From Streptococcus sp. 29887 (GTDB lineage: Bacteria > Bacillota > Bacilli > Lactobacillales > Streptococcaceae): a stretch of 64,000 nt of DNA. Position 1 is the stretch's first letter. Every line of letters starts with the position of its first letter. Location of the stretch: positions 1,206,001 to 1,270,000 of the forward strand of contig NZ_CP118735.1 of the NCBI RefSeq assembly GCF_032595075.1, read 5' to 3'. The position numbers were made by a program, and so were the translations under genes. Below the pieces are notes generated by a model. The model was not told where the DNA came from and searched no databases. It saw only the letters and a list, made by a program, of their open reading frames with translations. Of this stretch, positions 46,686 to 56,925 are shown piece after piece.

Positions 46686-48161
46686 ATGAATACAAAATCA
46701 CTAAAACTCAATGGACTAATTTCCTTACTCAATAAATGTATCTCCATCATTTGCAGTCTAATATTACCAAGATTATTTATCACTGCCTATGGTTCAGAAA
46801 TTAACGGATTGATGTCAAGTATTTCCCAATACCTCAACTTAATCAGTCTCCTCGATCTTGGAATGGCTACCGTTATTCAAGCGAGTTTATATAAACCAAT
46901 TTTAGATGGGGACTTTAACCAATTATCAACCATTTACTATAAATCTAAAGTTTTTTTCAGCCGGATTGGTCTGGCCTTGTTGGTCTATATTGGTTGCTTG
47001 TGCTTAATCCTACCTCAAACCTTAACTGGCAATGTTTCCAATATTCAAATTATAGGGTTAACTTTGATACTATCCCTCTCCCACTTGCTGCAATTCTTTG
47101 TAGGTATTACCAGTCAAATTATTTTAGGTTCCGACCAACGAGCTTATATCAAGGAAGTATTGCAAGGAACTGCTAATATCATTAACTTAGCCCTTTCTAT
47201 TTTCTTAATTAACAGTGGTCACAGTATCTACCTAGTGAAATTTGTTTCGTCCCTCGTGTTCATACTTCCACCCATCTGCATTAGTTACTACGTCCATAAG
47301 CACTACAAAATCTCAAAAAAGCATATTGACAAAAACTACAAAATCAAACAACAGTGGTACGGTATTGGTCAGCATATCGCCTATACCATTCAAGAAAGTA
47401 CAGATGTGGTCATCCTATCACTCTTTGCTAGTCTTTCTCAGGTTTCTGTCTATGCTGTCTACAATACGGTTTTCCAGGGGATAAAGACCTTTCTGAACGC
47501 GGCAACTAGCGGTTTACGACCATTCTTGGGACGAGCACTCCATCTAGGAGATACAAGCATTTTACATGAACAGTTTAAGAAAATTGAATGGACCATCCAT
47601 ACCGCTGCCACAATTTTGTTAAGCACTACCTTCCAATTGATTACGCCATTTGTCATCCTATATACCCGACGCATAACGGATACGAATTATAACCAGCCCT
47701 TGTTTGGTTATCTGATGACCTTGGCTATCTTTATCTACGCCCTGCGCTTGCCCTATCGTACACTGGTTTTTTCAGCAGGAAGTTTTAAGGAGACACAAGT
47801 TGGAACCTATTCGGAAGCCTTCCTTAATCTAGCCATCTCTATTGGCCTAGTCTTTCATTGGCAGCTCATTGGGGTAGCTATCGGAACAAGTATATCACTA
47901 TTATTTAGCCTCTTTTACTATATTTGGTACTGCTATCGGCATATCCTACAGGCACAGTTACACCATCTAAAATGGCAACTATTGGTTGATATGCTAACTG
48001 TATCTACTTCCTGTCTGATTTTCCTTCCATTGACAAAATGGATTACTAATTTTATGAGCTGGGGACTATTTGGTCTATGTAGTGTCATCCTTACTAGTGG
48101 AATTTCTTATCTCCTCAATCGCTTTATACTTCAAAAAAATATTCTCTCAATGATCAAGTAA
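46686..48161 (+). CDS. Polysaccharide flippase (Wzx-like, MATE/MOP superfamily)
   Basis: 491 residues and about 12-14 membrane helices. N-terminal LKLNGLISLLNKCISIICSL and the MSSISQYLNLISLLDLGMA segment are typical of polysaccharide translocases. It would move lipid-linked repeat units across the membrane for the polymerase at 48219. A-rich untranslated stretch upstream with only a weak ribosome site. Confidence 0.8.
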   Translation: MNTKSLKLNGLISLLNKCISIICSLILPRLFITAYGSEINGLMSSISQYLNLISLLDLGMATVIQASLYKPILDGDFNQLSTIYYKSKVFFSRIGLALLVYIGCLCLILPQTLTGNVSNIQIIGLTLILSLSHLLQFFVGITSQIILGSDQRAYIKEVLQGTANIINLALSIFLINSGHSIYLVKFVSSLVFILPPICISYYVHKHYKISKKHIDKNYKIKQQWYGIGQHIAYTIQESTDVVILSLFASLSQVSVYAVYNTVFQGIKTFLNAATSGLRPFLGRALHLGDTSILHEQFKKIEWTIHTAATILLSTTFQLITPFVILYTRRITDTNYNQPLFGYLMTLAIFIYALRLPYRTLVFSAGSFKETQVGTYSEAFLNLAISIGLVFHWQLIGVAIGTSISLLFSLFYYIWYCYRHILQAQLHHLKWQLLVDMLTVSTSCLIFLPLTKWITNFMSWGLFGLCSVILTSGISYLLNRFILQKNILSMIK

Positions 48162-48218
48162 TCAAAAACTCTATTGCTCCGTAGCTACCAATAGCATGGG
48201 ACAATAGAGTTTTTTTGA

Positions 48219-49412
48219 TTAGTCAATATCAGACATTTTTCTTTCTTGTTTTGCATGACTATAGATAGCACAAACAAGGGCCATCATAATGATAAAACTA
48301 TCTCCTTCATACATACTTCCGGTTAAAAAATATTTTAAGAAGAAGGCTGGAACGGCAAAAATCAGAACCATTTTATTTCTTTTGTTAGCGTAAAGGAAGG
48401 TTTTTCCAATAAAATAAACTAATGAAATCAAAATTAGTGTACCTATAAACCAACCAAACGATAGATAGGTTTCTAATATAAAATTATGAACGTAAATATT
48501 ATCCGGCATGAGGGTACGGTCGAAAAACAAACCATTGATTTCACCGCCCATCTGTTTTAAATAGTTGATGGCTATGTCAATCATCTCATTTCTACCTGTA
48601 CTCACTCCGATGTTCCCTTGTTCCAAACGATTTAAAATATAAGAATTTTCAATGTTGAGTGCAGGCAATGATTTTCTTGCAACTGAGAAAATTCCTATGA
48701 AAAGCCCCAGCCATAGAACGATTTGCGATATTTTCTTCAAGGATAGGTTGCTGATGAACTTGTTTTCAAACGCCAGAAAGATGAAATAGACCACTGCTCC
48801 GATAACCAACCAGATCAATGGGCCGCGAGCACCATATATAACTCCCTCTAGCAACATAACTAGGGCAACTCCCGCCTTAAGCAGTGTCGGTCGGCGAATG
48901 AAACTAAAGGTAAATAGCATCCAAATTGGTAACAGCTGATAAGAAAAGGTCATATAATTGGTCTGATTCTGAAAGAAATACTTGGCAATAAATGAGCTGA
49001 CTATAATAACATAATTCGTGTATTCAATCAATTTACTAGAGAATAGCTGACTAAAGTCACCTATTCTAGTTAAAATAAGCACTGAATAGGGTAGGTAATA
49101 GACGTAAATCATCATCATGACTGTGCTAGTATACACCGACTTAACTGATTGAGGACTGGTCAAATACAAAATGAAATATAAAATATATATGCAATACAGT
49201 GCCACTAATCTTTTCAGTGAAAAACCAAATTTAACAAGTACGATAATTGCAAAGAGATAGACTAGACCGTATCCGATATAAATACTTCTTCCTGTTAGGA
49301 AGTCAATGTTTATCTGTTGAAAAACGATATTCATCATCATACTGAGGGGATAAATAGCTATCGAAAAATAGAAAAAATATATTCCCCATTTATTAAATAG
49401 TGTGTTGTCCAT
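48219..49412 (-). CDS. Putative polysaccharide polymerase (Wzy/O-antigen ligase-like)
   Basis: 397 residues with about ten helices and one long outer loop (residues 255-305, containing QGNIGVSTGRNEMID and the RN pair common in Wzy/WaaL-type loops). The position in the cluster and topology point to the polymerase; sequence alone cannot exclude a ligase. Faces the flippase gene tail to tail. Confidence 0.68.
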   Translation of the reverse strand: MDNTLFNKWGIYFFYFSIAIYPLSMMMNIVFQQINIDFLTGRSIYIGYGLVYLFAIIVLVKFGFSLKRLVALYCIYILYFILYLTSPQSVKSVYTSTVMMMIYVYYLPYSVLILTRIGDFSQLFSSKLIEYTNYVIIVSSFIAKYFFQNQTNYMTFSYQLLPIWMLFTFSFIRRPTLLKAGVALVMLLEGVIYGARGPLIWLVIGAVVYFIFLAFENKFISNLSLKKISQIVLWLGLFIGIFSVARKSLPALNIENSYILNRLEQGNIGVSTGRNEMIDIAINYLKQMGGEINGLFFDRTLMPDNIYVHNFILETYLSFGWFIGTLILISLVYFIGKTFLYANKRNKMVLIFAVPAFFLKYFLTGSMYEGDSFIIMMALVCAIYSHAKQERKMSDID

Positions 49413-49613
49413 ACAAACCTACCGTCCCTAACATTCTTGAGTGATATCTAAAAAACTTTTTCATTTCATCGCTATCCTTTCTGGAAAAAACTACAATACT
49501 ACGCACTTGCTTTTCGGCTAAAAATTTCTAACACAGTATTATACCATCTCGTTTAAAAAAATGAAAATATTGGAAACAGTCCATTAAAAAATAAAACTAT
49601 TTTTCGCGATATG

Positions 49614-49619
49614 GTATAA
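49614..49619 (+). promoter_or_regulatory. Extended -10 promoter of the glycosyltransferase at 49646
   Basis: TGG-TATAAT with an AT-rich upstream; its last base overlaps an in-frame ATG, which therefore cannot be in the mRNA leader. Confidence 0.55.
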
Positions 49620-49645
49620 TGAAAAACAAAGAAAGGAAGAATGTT

Positions 49646-50584
49646 TTGCCAAAAGTATCTATTATTATCCCGGTTTATAATACCGAACAATACATTGGTC
49701 AATGTATTGAATCCATTCTAAAACAAACCTTAAGCGATATCGAATTGATTTTGATTGATGATTGCTCTACCGACCAATCATTGGCAATACTAAAAAACTA
49801 TGCTGATAAAGACCAACGTATTACCCTTGTTGAGTCAGCTGTAAATACTGGGGTTGGTGAAGCAAGGAATAAAGGAATCGATCTAGCCACAGGAGAATAT
49901 ATAGCATTTGTTGACTCGGACGACTTTGTCAAGGAGGATATGTTTGAAAAACTCTATCTACAGGCAATCAAGGACCAGGCAGATCTAATTCTTTGCGATA
50001 CTGGCACCTTTTCCTCTGACGGTAAGACAAAGTCTGTTTGGCATAAGGCCATTTATGGCAAAGCAGAACTCAAGGACATCTTTCATAATACCCAACCAAC
50101 TGCACGGATTGTTTCAAGAGAATTGATAGATAGAATTCAGTTCCGATTTTTAAAAGGAATGGGAGAAGGTATTTATTTTGAACTGATGGTTCACGCCCGC
50201 CACATCACTACTGTTCCGGAAAAACTGTATATCTATCGATCTAGAGAGGGTTCGCTTAGCACTACTCCAAATCCTCAAAACAATTGGAAATCTATGGAAA
50301 ACAATCGCATTATGGGGGAAAGAAATCCAGACTATAAGGACTATTTTACCTTCAAAATGATTGAAGATTTACTCCAAATGGTTGCTAATGCGGTGAAAGC
50401 TGAAGATAAGAATGCCTATCAAGAGGCTAGACAGGAACTAGCTAAGCTTGAGTACATTAAAAATCCTTATTTATCAACTTTTTACAAATCAGAACTGCCT
50501 CTTCACCGCTATTTTATTAAAGTCTATGTATTGCCAACAAGCTATTCCATTGGACGCTTTCTAACCACTATTTTAACTAAATAA
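49646..50584 (+). CDS. Glycosyltransferase family 2 protein
   Basis: 312 residues from a TTG. PKVSIIIPVYNTEQYIGQCI, DDCSTDQS and FVDSDDFV give the GT2 core; SREGSLSTTPN marks the end of the catalytic domain. The open frame has an ATG at 49619, but this overlaps the -10 box, while GAAAGGAAG stands 6 nt before the TTG, so TTG is chosen. Isolated on the plus strand between the polymerase and the kinase gene. Confidence 0.8.
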   Translation: MPKVSIIIPVYNTEQYIGQCIESILKQTLSDIELILIDDCSTDQSLAILKNYADKDQRITLVESAVNTGVGEARNKGIDLATGEYIAFVDSDDFVKEDMFEKLYLQAIKDQADLILCDTGTFSSDGKTKSVWHKAIYGKAELKDIFHNTQPTARIVSRELIDRIQFRFLKGMGEGIYFELMVHARHITTVPEKLYIYRSREGSLSTTPNPQNNWKSMENNRIMGERNPDYKDYFTFKMIEDLLQMVANAVKAEDKNAYQEARQELAKLEYIKNPYLSTFYKSELPLHRYFIKVYVLPTSYSIGRFLTTILTK

Positions 50585-50640
50585 CTAGTCAAAAGAGCTG
50601 AGTTTCACACTCAACTCTTTTTATTATGACTACCGAACAT

Positions 50641-51384
50641 TTATTTCGAATCACCTAAGACATCATCATTTCCATAATAGGCATAGTAAGAATCCTTCTG
50701 TTCTTTTGCAACATCATTCATGACATAACCAATCAGTTTTGCTTCAACATTATTCAAATTCCGTAAACTTTTTTCAAGCTCAGTCTTTAAGACATAGCCT
50801 TGACGAACTACTAAAATCATGCCATCTACTTTTCTAGAAATGATTTGTGCATCCGTCACACTATTTACAGGGGGTAAATCATAGATAACAAAATCAAAGT
50901 AGTTGGCCAAATCTGTCATCAATTTGCTCATATTTTCAGATTGCAAGAGTTCGGATGGATTTGGTGGAATAGGGCCTGAAGGTAGCACATACAAGTCTAA
51001 ATCTGTAAGGTAATGCAAATTTTGAGTATACAGCTCTTCTCTTCCGATAACAATATCCGTCAAACCTCGTTGATTAGTAACCTTAAAAGTTCGATGAACA
51101 GTTGGTTTTCGCAAATCAGCATCTACTATCAAAACTCTTTTACCTGTGGCAGCAAGACTATGCGCTAAGTTAGCTGAAACAGTAGATTTTCCTTCACCCG
51201 GTATAGAAGAGGTAATACCGATTGATTTGATTTTACCATCCAACTGTGCATACTCTAAGTTAGTCCGAAGAACTCGAATCTGCTCTGCATTCAAACTGGT
51301 TGGCTGGGTCGCTGAATAAAGCGGAGCCCCTTGCAATTGCTGCTTATTAAATTCTTTTTGTTTCTTTCTTCTTCCGAAAAACAT
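50641..51384 (-). CDS. Capsule-type tyrosine autokinase (CpsD/Wze)
   Basis: About 247 residues. Walker A SSIPGEGKSTVSANLA, Walker A' VLIVDADLRKP and Walker B FVIYDLPPV define the BY-kinase; the C-terminal tyrosine cluster SYYAYYGNDD is its autophosphorylation site. With the membrane protein encoded 10-20 nt upstream it regulates chain length and export. A GTG four codons earlier is an alternative start. Confidence 0.88.
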   Translation of the reverse strand: MFFGRRKKQKEFNKQQLQGAPLYSATQPTSLNAEQIRVLRTNLEYAQLDGKIKSIGITSSIPGEGKSTVSANLAHSLAATGKRVLIVDADLRKPTVHRTFKVTNQRGLTDIVIGREELYTQNLHYLTDLDLYVLPSGPIPPNPSELLQSENMSKLMTDLANYFDFVIYDLPPVNSVTDAQIISRKVDGMILVVRQGYVLKTELEKSLRNLNNVEAKLIGYVMNDVAKEQKDSYYAYYGNDDVLGDSK

Positions 51385-51405
51385 TTGTAGAATCACTTTC
51401 TAGTA

Positions 51406-52143
51406 TTATAAATTTGATTTGTAATTTGCGTCACTAATCTCTTTTGAAGTCATATCGTATAATTCAGTCAAGAGTGTCAGGTTACGATTTTGTAACAAGG
51501 CATCATTTTTTACAGTTCGGTCAAAAAGATTTCTAGTAAGAATGAATCCAAATGAGAGAAAAACACCTGCTAGCACACCTGAAATGATATTTTTAACGAT
51601 ATTCGGAGATACCTTATTACCATTATAAGAAGCAGGTGAGAGGACTACCACTTTACCGAATCCTTTGCTATAGATTTCCTGCAAGGTTTGACTGAAAACT
51701 GTTGTAATTTCTTCAAGAACAGCTTGCGCTTCCTTTGCGTCATCCATCCTGAGCTTAACAACAAAAGCCTGGGAGTTTTCTGATTGAGTAAAGCTTAAAC
51801 GCTCTTTCAATTCTGCTGCCGAATATTTACCATCAAACGTTTCCGATACCTTTCCAAGGACTGGCACTCCATAGAGAATATCACGATAGGTGGGAATCAT
51901 TTCCAAATTTGTTCGGATAGAGTTGGCTGCCTGTACATAAGTATTACCACTACCAATATCAATCGGATCCTGGGCAACTAAGAGTTGAGCACTTGAATCA
52001 TACTGAGGTTTCACTGCAAAATTTGCATACAAGCCCATAAGAAGACCACCAAATAGGGCACAAATGACAATCATAAGTGCATTCTTTTTAAATAGCTTGA
52101 TCAAATCAAAAATATTCATAATGTCATCTGATTTCTTATTCAT
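51406..52143 (-). CDS. Polysaccharide chain-length regulator (CpsC/Wzd)
   Basis: 245 residues with two membrane helices (about 22-42 and 185-205) flanking an outer domain; Wzz-type N-terminus IFDLIKLFKKNALMIVI. It activates the following tyrosine kinase. The usual companions cpsA and cpsB (regulator and phosphatase) and an intact initial transferase are missing next to it. Confidence 0.86.
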   Translation of the reverse strand: MNKKSDDIMNIFDLIKLFKKNALMIVICALFGGLLMGLYANFAVKPQYDSSAQLLVAQDPIDIGSGNTYVQAANSIRTNLEMIPTYRDILYGVPVLGKVSETFDGKYSAAELKERLSFTQSENSQAFVVKLRMDDAKEAQAVLEEITTVFSQTLQEIYSKGFGKVVVLSPASYNGNKVSPNIVKNIISGVLAGVFLSFGFILTRNLFDRTVKNDALLQNRNLTLLTELYDMTSKEISDANYKSNL

Positions 52144-52307
52144 ACATCTTTTACCTTTCTAAGTGTAAGGAATATATCTTAATCCCTACCATTATAACAA
52201 ATTTATTGCTAAAAAGTGTGCAAAAGAGTAGTAGATCTAAAAATTATTCCTTGTGATGCATTGCATAAAAATACTCCTACCCAGCTCTAACTGAATAGGA
52301 GAAAATT

Positions 52308-53330
52308 TTATTCCACTTCGACAATCCATCCTGCTGGTGCTTCAATATCACCAAACTGGATGCCTGTTAATTCTTCATAGAGTTTACGGGTCACTGGACC
52401 TACTTCTGTTTCGCTATGGAAAACATGGAGTTTGTCTGCAATTTGGACACCACCAATTGGTGAAATAACAGCTGCCGTTCCACAGGCTCCTGCTTCGACA
52501 AACTGGTCTAATTCTTCGACAAGCACTTCTCGCTCCACTGCCTCCATCCCCAGACGATGCTCTGCTAGATACAAGAGAGAATACTTGGTAATAGACGGCA
52601 AGATTGACGGTGAAATCGGTGTGACAAACTCGTTATCAGCTGTAATCCCAAAAAAGTTTGCTGAGCCGACTTCTTCAATCTTGGTGTGGGTAGCTGGGTC
52701 CAGGTAAATCACGTCTGAGAAGCCCTGCTTTTTGGCATATTGGCCCGGTAAGAGCGATGCTGCATAGTTACCGCCAACCTTGGCTGCCCCTGTTCCGTTA
52801 GGTGCTGCACGGTCGTACTTGTCTTGAATGAGGAAGTTGGTCGGAGCCAGACCACCCTTGAAGTAGTTACCAACGGGCATAGCAAAAACAGTGAAAATGT
52901 ACTCTTCCGCAGGTTTCACACCGATGATGTCTCCGACACCGATGAGGAGAGGGCGAAGATAGAGGGTGCCACCAGTTCCATAGGGAGGGACGTAGTCTGC
53001 ATTGGCTTTGACCACTTCTTTACAAGCCTTGATGAAGAGCTCTGTCGGAACAGGCTCCATGAGCAAGCGGTCAGCTGTGCGTTGTAGGCGCTCGGCATTC
53101 TGGTCTGGACGGAAGAGCTGGAGTTTTCCCTCCTTGGTGCGATAGGCCTTGAGGCCTTCAAAGGCCTGCTGGCCGTAGTGAAGAGCTGGTGAGCTTTCTG
53201 AAATGTGAAGTTCTGCATCTTCAGTCAGCTGCCCCTCAGACCACTGGCCGTTTTTGAAATGAGCGATGAAGCGGTAAGGTAGCTTCATATAGGCAAAACC
53301 AAGGTTTTCCCAGTCGATGTTTACTGTCAT
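52308..53330 (-). CDS. ilvE: Branched-chain amino acid aminotransferase
   Basis: 340 residues, fold-type IV PLP enzyme for Leu, Ile and Val synthesis and breakdown. The PLP Lys is in AAKVGGNYAAS, and EEVGSANFFGI and GTAAVISPIG form the cofactor site. Position behind parC is shared with other streptococci. Confidence 0.94.
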   Translation of the reverse strand: MTVNIDWENLGFAYMKLPYRFIAHFKNGQWSEGQLTEDAELHISESSPALHYGQQAFEGLKAYRTKEGKLQLFRPDQNAERLQRTADRLLMEPVPTELFIKACKEVVKANADYVPPYGTGGTLYLRPLLIGVGDIIGVKPAEEYIFTVFAMPVGNYFKGGLAPTNFLIQDKYDRAAPNGTGAAKVGGNYAASLLPGQYAKKQGFSDVIYLDPATHTKIEEVGSANFFGITADNEFVTPISPSILPSITKYSLLYLAEHRLGMEAVEREVLVEELDQFVEAGACGTAAVISPIGGVQIADKLHVFHSETEVGPVTRKLYEELTGIQFGDIEAPAGWIVEVE

Positions 53331-53418
53331 ATAGTTTCTCCAAAGGTATTTTTTATTATTTTACTACTTTTGAAAGTGATTTACAAGAAAAATTCAGAAT
53401 ATTTTGCAACATTAGAAA

Positions 53419-53436
53419 AACCCGCCGGAGCGGGTT
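53419..53436 (-). terminator. Terminator after the small ORF at 53450
   Basis: aacccgc/gcgggtt stem with T5 on the minus strand, 14 nt past the small ORF. Confidence 0.8.
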
Positions 53437-53449
53437 CGTTCTATATCCA

Positions 53450-53560
53450 TTAGTACCAACCAATCAGCTGGTGAAGCCCTTCCTCAAAGGTAGGAAAGAC
53501 TTTCATGGCAAGGACTATCAGTACTAAGATAGTGAACAAAATAAGGAATTTCTTTTTCAT
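53450..53560 (-). CDS. Small single-helix membrane protein, 36 residues
   Basis: Starts MKKKFLILFTILVLIVLAMK, a basic start and one strong membrane helix, ending FEEGLHQLIGWY. It lies 9 nt after parC and just before a terminator, with no clear ribosome site. Existence is supported by the coding-like composition and position; function unknown. Confidence 0.5.
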   Translation of the reverse strand: MKKKFLILFTILVLIVLAMKVFPTFEEGLHQLIGWY

Positions 53561-53569
53561 TCTAAATAC

Positions 53570-56023
53570 TTAATCAATCCAAGCCTTAAGCACTTCCTCA
53601 TCAGAAATGGTGTCTGAAATAAAACTGCCGTTGCTAGTGCGCTCAGACAGGCTGAGCTGGGTCACATCGACTTCATAAAGTTTGCCAGTTTTAGACTGGA
53701 CATGAAGAACTTGACTAGTCGTTTCATCTTCATTTGCCGTGCTAAAGAGGTCAAAATCCCCCTGGTCCGTCAAGACTGGACCCGCCGCAAAGACACGGTG
53801 AGGCTTAGCCTTGAGTTCACGAAGGACCTGCAGACCACGCTTGGCACGACTGGTCACAGGGATTTCCTCCGTCGCCATCCGCTTCAAACTACCCCGCTGA
53901 GTAAGGAGATAGACGGAGCTTGTATTGCTGATAAAGGCCGCAGCCACCACATCCTCGTCCTTGAGGTTGACCGCCTTGACACCGGCCGCCTTGGCACCGA
54001 TGATCGGCACTTCTTCGATGTTAAATCGTAGAGCGTAGCCCTTTTCTGTCATGAGCATGATGTCGTCCAAGACCACAGGCGATACAGTAATAACCACATC
54101 TTCGGCATCTTTGAGTTTGGCATACTTGGTTGACTTAGACTTGTAAGTCCGCCATGGCGTGAACTCCTTCCGCTCTACACGCTTGATTTGACCGTATTTG
54201 GTCACCGCAAAATAAGTTCCCTCTTCAAAATTCTCAACCAGTTCAGCGAAGATAATCTCTTCATTGGTATCAAAGTTCATCAGGGTCTGGCTCAGGTGTT
54301 CACCGATGTCCTTCCAACGAATATCTGTCAGTTCATGGACAGGTCGGTAAATGACATTTCCAAGATTGGTAAAGAGCAAGAGGTGCTGAGTTGTCTTAGC
54401 ATTTTGCAAGAATATCAGCTGATCATCCTCTCGCTTGCCCATTTCTTCAAGGGTTGAGGCATTGAATGAACGAGGACTTGTCCGTTTGATATAACCTGCC
54501 TTGGTCACGCTGACAAAGGTTTCTTCTTCGACAATCAAGCTGGCGGTGTCAATCTCAATCGTTTCTGCCTGATCCTGCAATTCACTCAAACGAGGATTGC
54601 CAAACTGCTTCTTAACCTCACGCAGTTCCTTCTTCATGAGATTGAACATGGTCCGCTCATCACCGATAATGGCTGCCAAGGTCTGAATCTGCTCGCGTAG
54701 GGCTGCTTCTTCATTTTCCAAGGTCACAATGTCGGTATTGGTCAAGCGGTAGAGTTGCAAGGTCACGATTGCTTCTGCCTGTTCCTCGCTAAACTCATAG
54801 CTGACTTTCAAGTTTTCCTTAGCATCCGCCTTGTTTTCAGAGGCACGGATAAGGGCAATGACCTCGTCCAAAATAGAAATAACACGGATCAAGCCTTCTA
54901 CGATATGGAGGCGTTTCTCTGCCTTTTCCTTGTCAAACTTAGACCGGGCAATGATAATCTCACGGCGGTGGGCTATGTAGCTGGACAGAATCTTCTGCAA
55001 TCCGACCTGACGCGGTGTGAAATTGTCAATCGCCACCATGTTAAAGTTGTAATTGATTTGCAGGTCGGTGTACTTGTAAAGATAGTTGAGAATGGTTTGC
55101 TCATCGCTGTCTTTTTTCAGCTCAATGGCAATCCGCAGACCTGTACGGTCTGACTCATCACGCACCTCGGCAATACCTGGCACCTTGTTATTGACACGGA
55201 CATCATCAATCTTCTTAACCAGAACAGCCTTGTTGACCTCGTAAGGAATTTCAGTAATGACAATCTGTTTCTTACCAGCCTTAAGTTGCTCGATTTCACA
55301 ACGGCTACGGACTACGACACGGCCCTTACCTGTTTCATAGGCCTTCTTGATTTCGTCAGCCCCTTGGATAATGGCACCTGTTGGGAAGTCTGGTCCAGGC
55401 AAGAACTCCATCAACTTTTCTAATTTAGCTGTCGGATGATCAATCATGTAAACAACAGCATCGATGACCTCCGCCAGATTATGCGGCGGGATGTCAGTCG
55501 CATACCCTGCTGAAATTCCTGTCGCTCCATTGACCAAGAGATTAGGGAAGGCAGCTGGTAGCACCGTAGGTTCTTTTTCCGTATCGTCAAAGTTCCAGGC
55601 AAAAGGCACGGTCTTTTTCTCGATGTCGGCCAACAGATAGCCAGCCATTTCCGATAGGCGAGCCTCAGTGTAACGCATAGCCGCTGGCGGATCGCCGTCC
55701 ATGGAACCGTTGTTCCCGTGCATCTCCACCAAAATCTCACGGTTCTTCCAGTCCTGACTCATGCGGACCATAGCATCATAAATAGAGGAATCACCGTGCG
55801 GGTGGAAATTCCCCATGATATTCCCGACTGACTTGGCGGACTTGCGGTAGCCCTTGTCAAAGGTGTTACCGTCCTTATTCATAGAATAAAGAATCCGACG
55901 TTGTACGGGCTTGAGACCGTCACGAATGTCCGGCAAGGCCCGCTCCTGAATAATGTATTTGGAGTAGCGACCAAAACGCTCCCCCATGATGTCCTCAAGG
56001 GACATGTTTTGAATGTTAGACAT
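53570..56023 (-). CDS. parC: DNA topoisomerase IV subunit A
   Basis: 817 residues. The active Tyr is in [11 protein letters not shown]; the helix-turn-helix [19 protein letters not shown] carries the quinolone-target Ser and Asp in their sensitive wild-type forms. The C-terminal beta-pinwheel follows residue ~490. Separated from parE by the defence islet. A structured repeat ends 8 nt before the ATG and no Shine-Dalgarno sequence is visible. Confidence 0.95.
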   Translation of the reverse strand: MSNIQNMSLEDIMGERFGRYSKYIIQERALPDIRDGLKPVQRRILYSMNKDGNTFDKGYRKSAKSVGNIMGNFHPHGDSSIYDAMVRMSQDWKNREILVEMHGNNGSMDGDPPAAMRYTEARLSEMAGYLLADIEKKTVPFAWNFDDTEKEPTVLPAAFPNLLVNGATGISAGYATDIPPHNLAEVIDAVVYMIDHPTAKLEKLMEFLPGPDFPTGAIIQGADEIKKAYETGKGRVVVRSRCEIEQLKAGKKQIVITEIPYEVNKAVLVKKIDDVRVNNKVPGIAEVRDESDRTGLRIAIELKKDSDEQTILNYLYKYTDLQINYNFNMVAIDNFTPRQVGLQKILSSYIAHRREIIIARSKFDKEKAEKRLHIVEGLIRVISILDEVIALIRASENKADAKENLKVSYEFSEEQAEAIVTLQLYRLTNTDIVTLENEEAALREQIQTLAAIIGDERTMFNLMKKELREVKKQFGNPRLSELQDQAETIEIDTASLIVEEETFVSVTKAGYIKRTSPRSFNASTLEEMGKREDDQLIFLQNAKTTQHLLLFTNLGNVIYRPVHELTDIRWKDIGEHLSQTLMNFDTNEEIIFAELVENFEEGTYFAVTKYGQIKRVERKEFTPWRTYKSKSTKYAKLKDAEDVVITVSPVVLDDIMLMTEKGYALRFNIEEVPIIGAKAAGVKAVNLKDEDVVAAAFISNTSSVYLLTQRGSLKRMATEEIPVTSRAKRGLQVLRELKAKPHRVFAAGPVLTDQGDFDLFSTANEDETTSQVLHVQSKTGKLYEVDVTQLSLSERTSNGSFISDTISDEEVLKAWID

Positions 56024-56030
56024 AAATTAA

Positions 56031-56131
56031 GATACAAAGCCCGTAAAAGACAAAGTCAAAATAGGAAATCGGCAGAAAATCCTGATTTTCTAGACGATTT
56101 ATCTTTTTGACACAGTCTTTAGGGCGTGTTC
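56031..56131 (-). repeat. Start-codon-proximal structured element, copy 3 (before parC)
   Basis: Stems GCCC/GGGC, AGAC/GTCT, GTCAAAA/TTTTGAC, and inner gattttct/agaaaatc. Relative to copy 1 each stem changes on both sides. Ends TTTGTATCTTA, 8 nt before the ATG. Confidence 0.8.
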
Positions 56132-56197
56132 AGTTGTTTCTAGCAACCAAACATTCCTTTCTTTGTTTCTTGTCGAAAAAATTTTTTTATTTTTTTT

Positions 56198-56332
56198 GAT
56201 AATCGCCTTAGGTAGTGGGGACGGAAGCGACCTCCTTTGGAGTTCCATTCCTAAGTTGGACGCCAAAGTCTTCCAACTTCCCTGAAGCTAATAACAAGGT
56301 TATTAGCTTCTTTCACTACGGCGGCGATTATC
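56198..56332. repeat. 135-bp palindromic (MITE-like) element
   Basis: Ends gataatcgcc and ggcgattatc are exact inverted repeats; inside are a perfect 12-bp pair gaagctaataac/gttattagcttc and aagttgga/tccaactt. Coding-free. Could be a miniature mobile element or the terminator zone of the specificity gene. Confidence 0.6.
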
Positions 56333-56376
56333 CATTTTGGGCTCGCTCACGCTCGCCTGTCTGCCATAGCAAATTG

Positions 56377-56904
56377 TTAATGCTGAGCAACAACCTCTTT
56401 CGTTGCTTGGATTTTCTTGTCTGTCCATTCAACCAAGTCTTTAATCACCAATTTTTCGATAACTTTAATGAAATCGGACATGAAGGTATAATCAGATTGA
56501 TTGTTTTGGGTAGGAATTTGAAATTCCATATCGTATGTTTGCGATGCCCTAAGTTTATGTCCAAAATCATACTTACCAAGCAACTGTTTTTCAATAATTG
56601 TTTTCAAATACAATAAAGATTTCGGTTTAGTATTTTCTGTGTTCCAAAATACACCAGTATCGTCACCAGCTCCAAATTCATACCCACGATAAAATGTATT
56701 TCCAAAAATATCAATTGTAATTGAATATTTTGGAAACTTTCTTACATCATTGCCAATCTTACCAACTATGCCTGTATTGGTTGTACCAGCCATAACAAAT
56801 GGTAAATCACCTCGAATTTGATCATCTTTCTTTAAGCGTCGCCCTTGATGGATTGACGGAAAAAGTTCTCTCATTGAAACTGGAGATAACGACAATATAC
56901 CCAA
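56377..56904 (-). pseudogene. Specificity subunit, second half (out of frame, phase OFF)
   Basis: 175 residues with the second target-recognition domain (FPSIHQGRRLKKDDQ, GTTNTGIVGKIG, FGHKLRASQTYDMEFQIP) and the closing helix. It lacks its own start and ribosome site; its frame joins the upstream half only when the GAGTA tract at 56906-56925 has three or six units instead of four. Confidence 0.75.
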
Positions 56905-56905
56905 A

Positions 56906-56925
56906 TACTCTACTCTACTCTACTC
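56906..56925 (-). repeat. Pentanucleotide tract (GAGTA)4 in the specificity gene
   Basis: Four perfect GAGTA units (minus strand) inside coding sequence. With four, the frame meets TAG at once; removing one or adding two units restores one frame of 403 or more residues. Typical slipped-strand phase-variation site. Confidence 0.85.

Larger units (their letters stand above)
56024..56376. other. 353-nt parC upstream gap
   Basis: Holds structured element copy 3, an A/T tract and a 135-bp palindromic element (56198-56332). No gene supported. Confidence 0.7.

Noticed and set aside
49619..49645. ATG start for the glycosyltransferase at 49619
   Set aside because: It overlaps the -10 box and has no ribosome site; TTG at 49646 has both.
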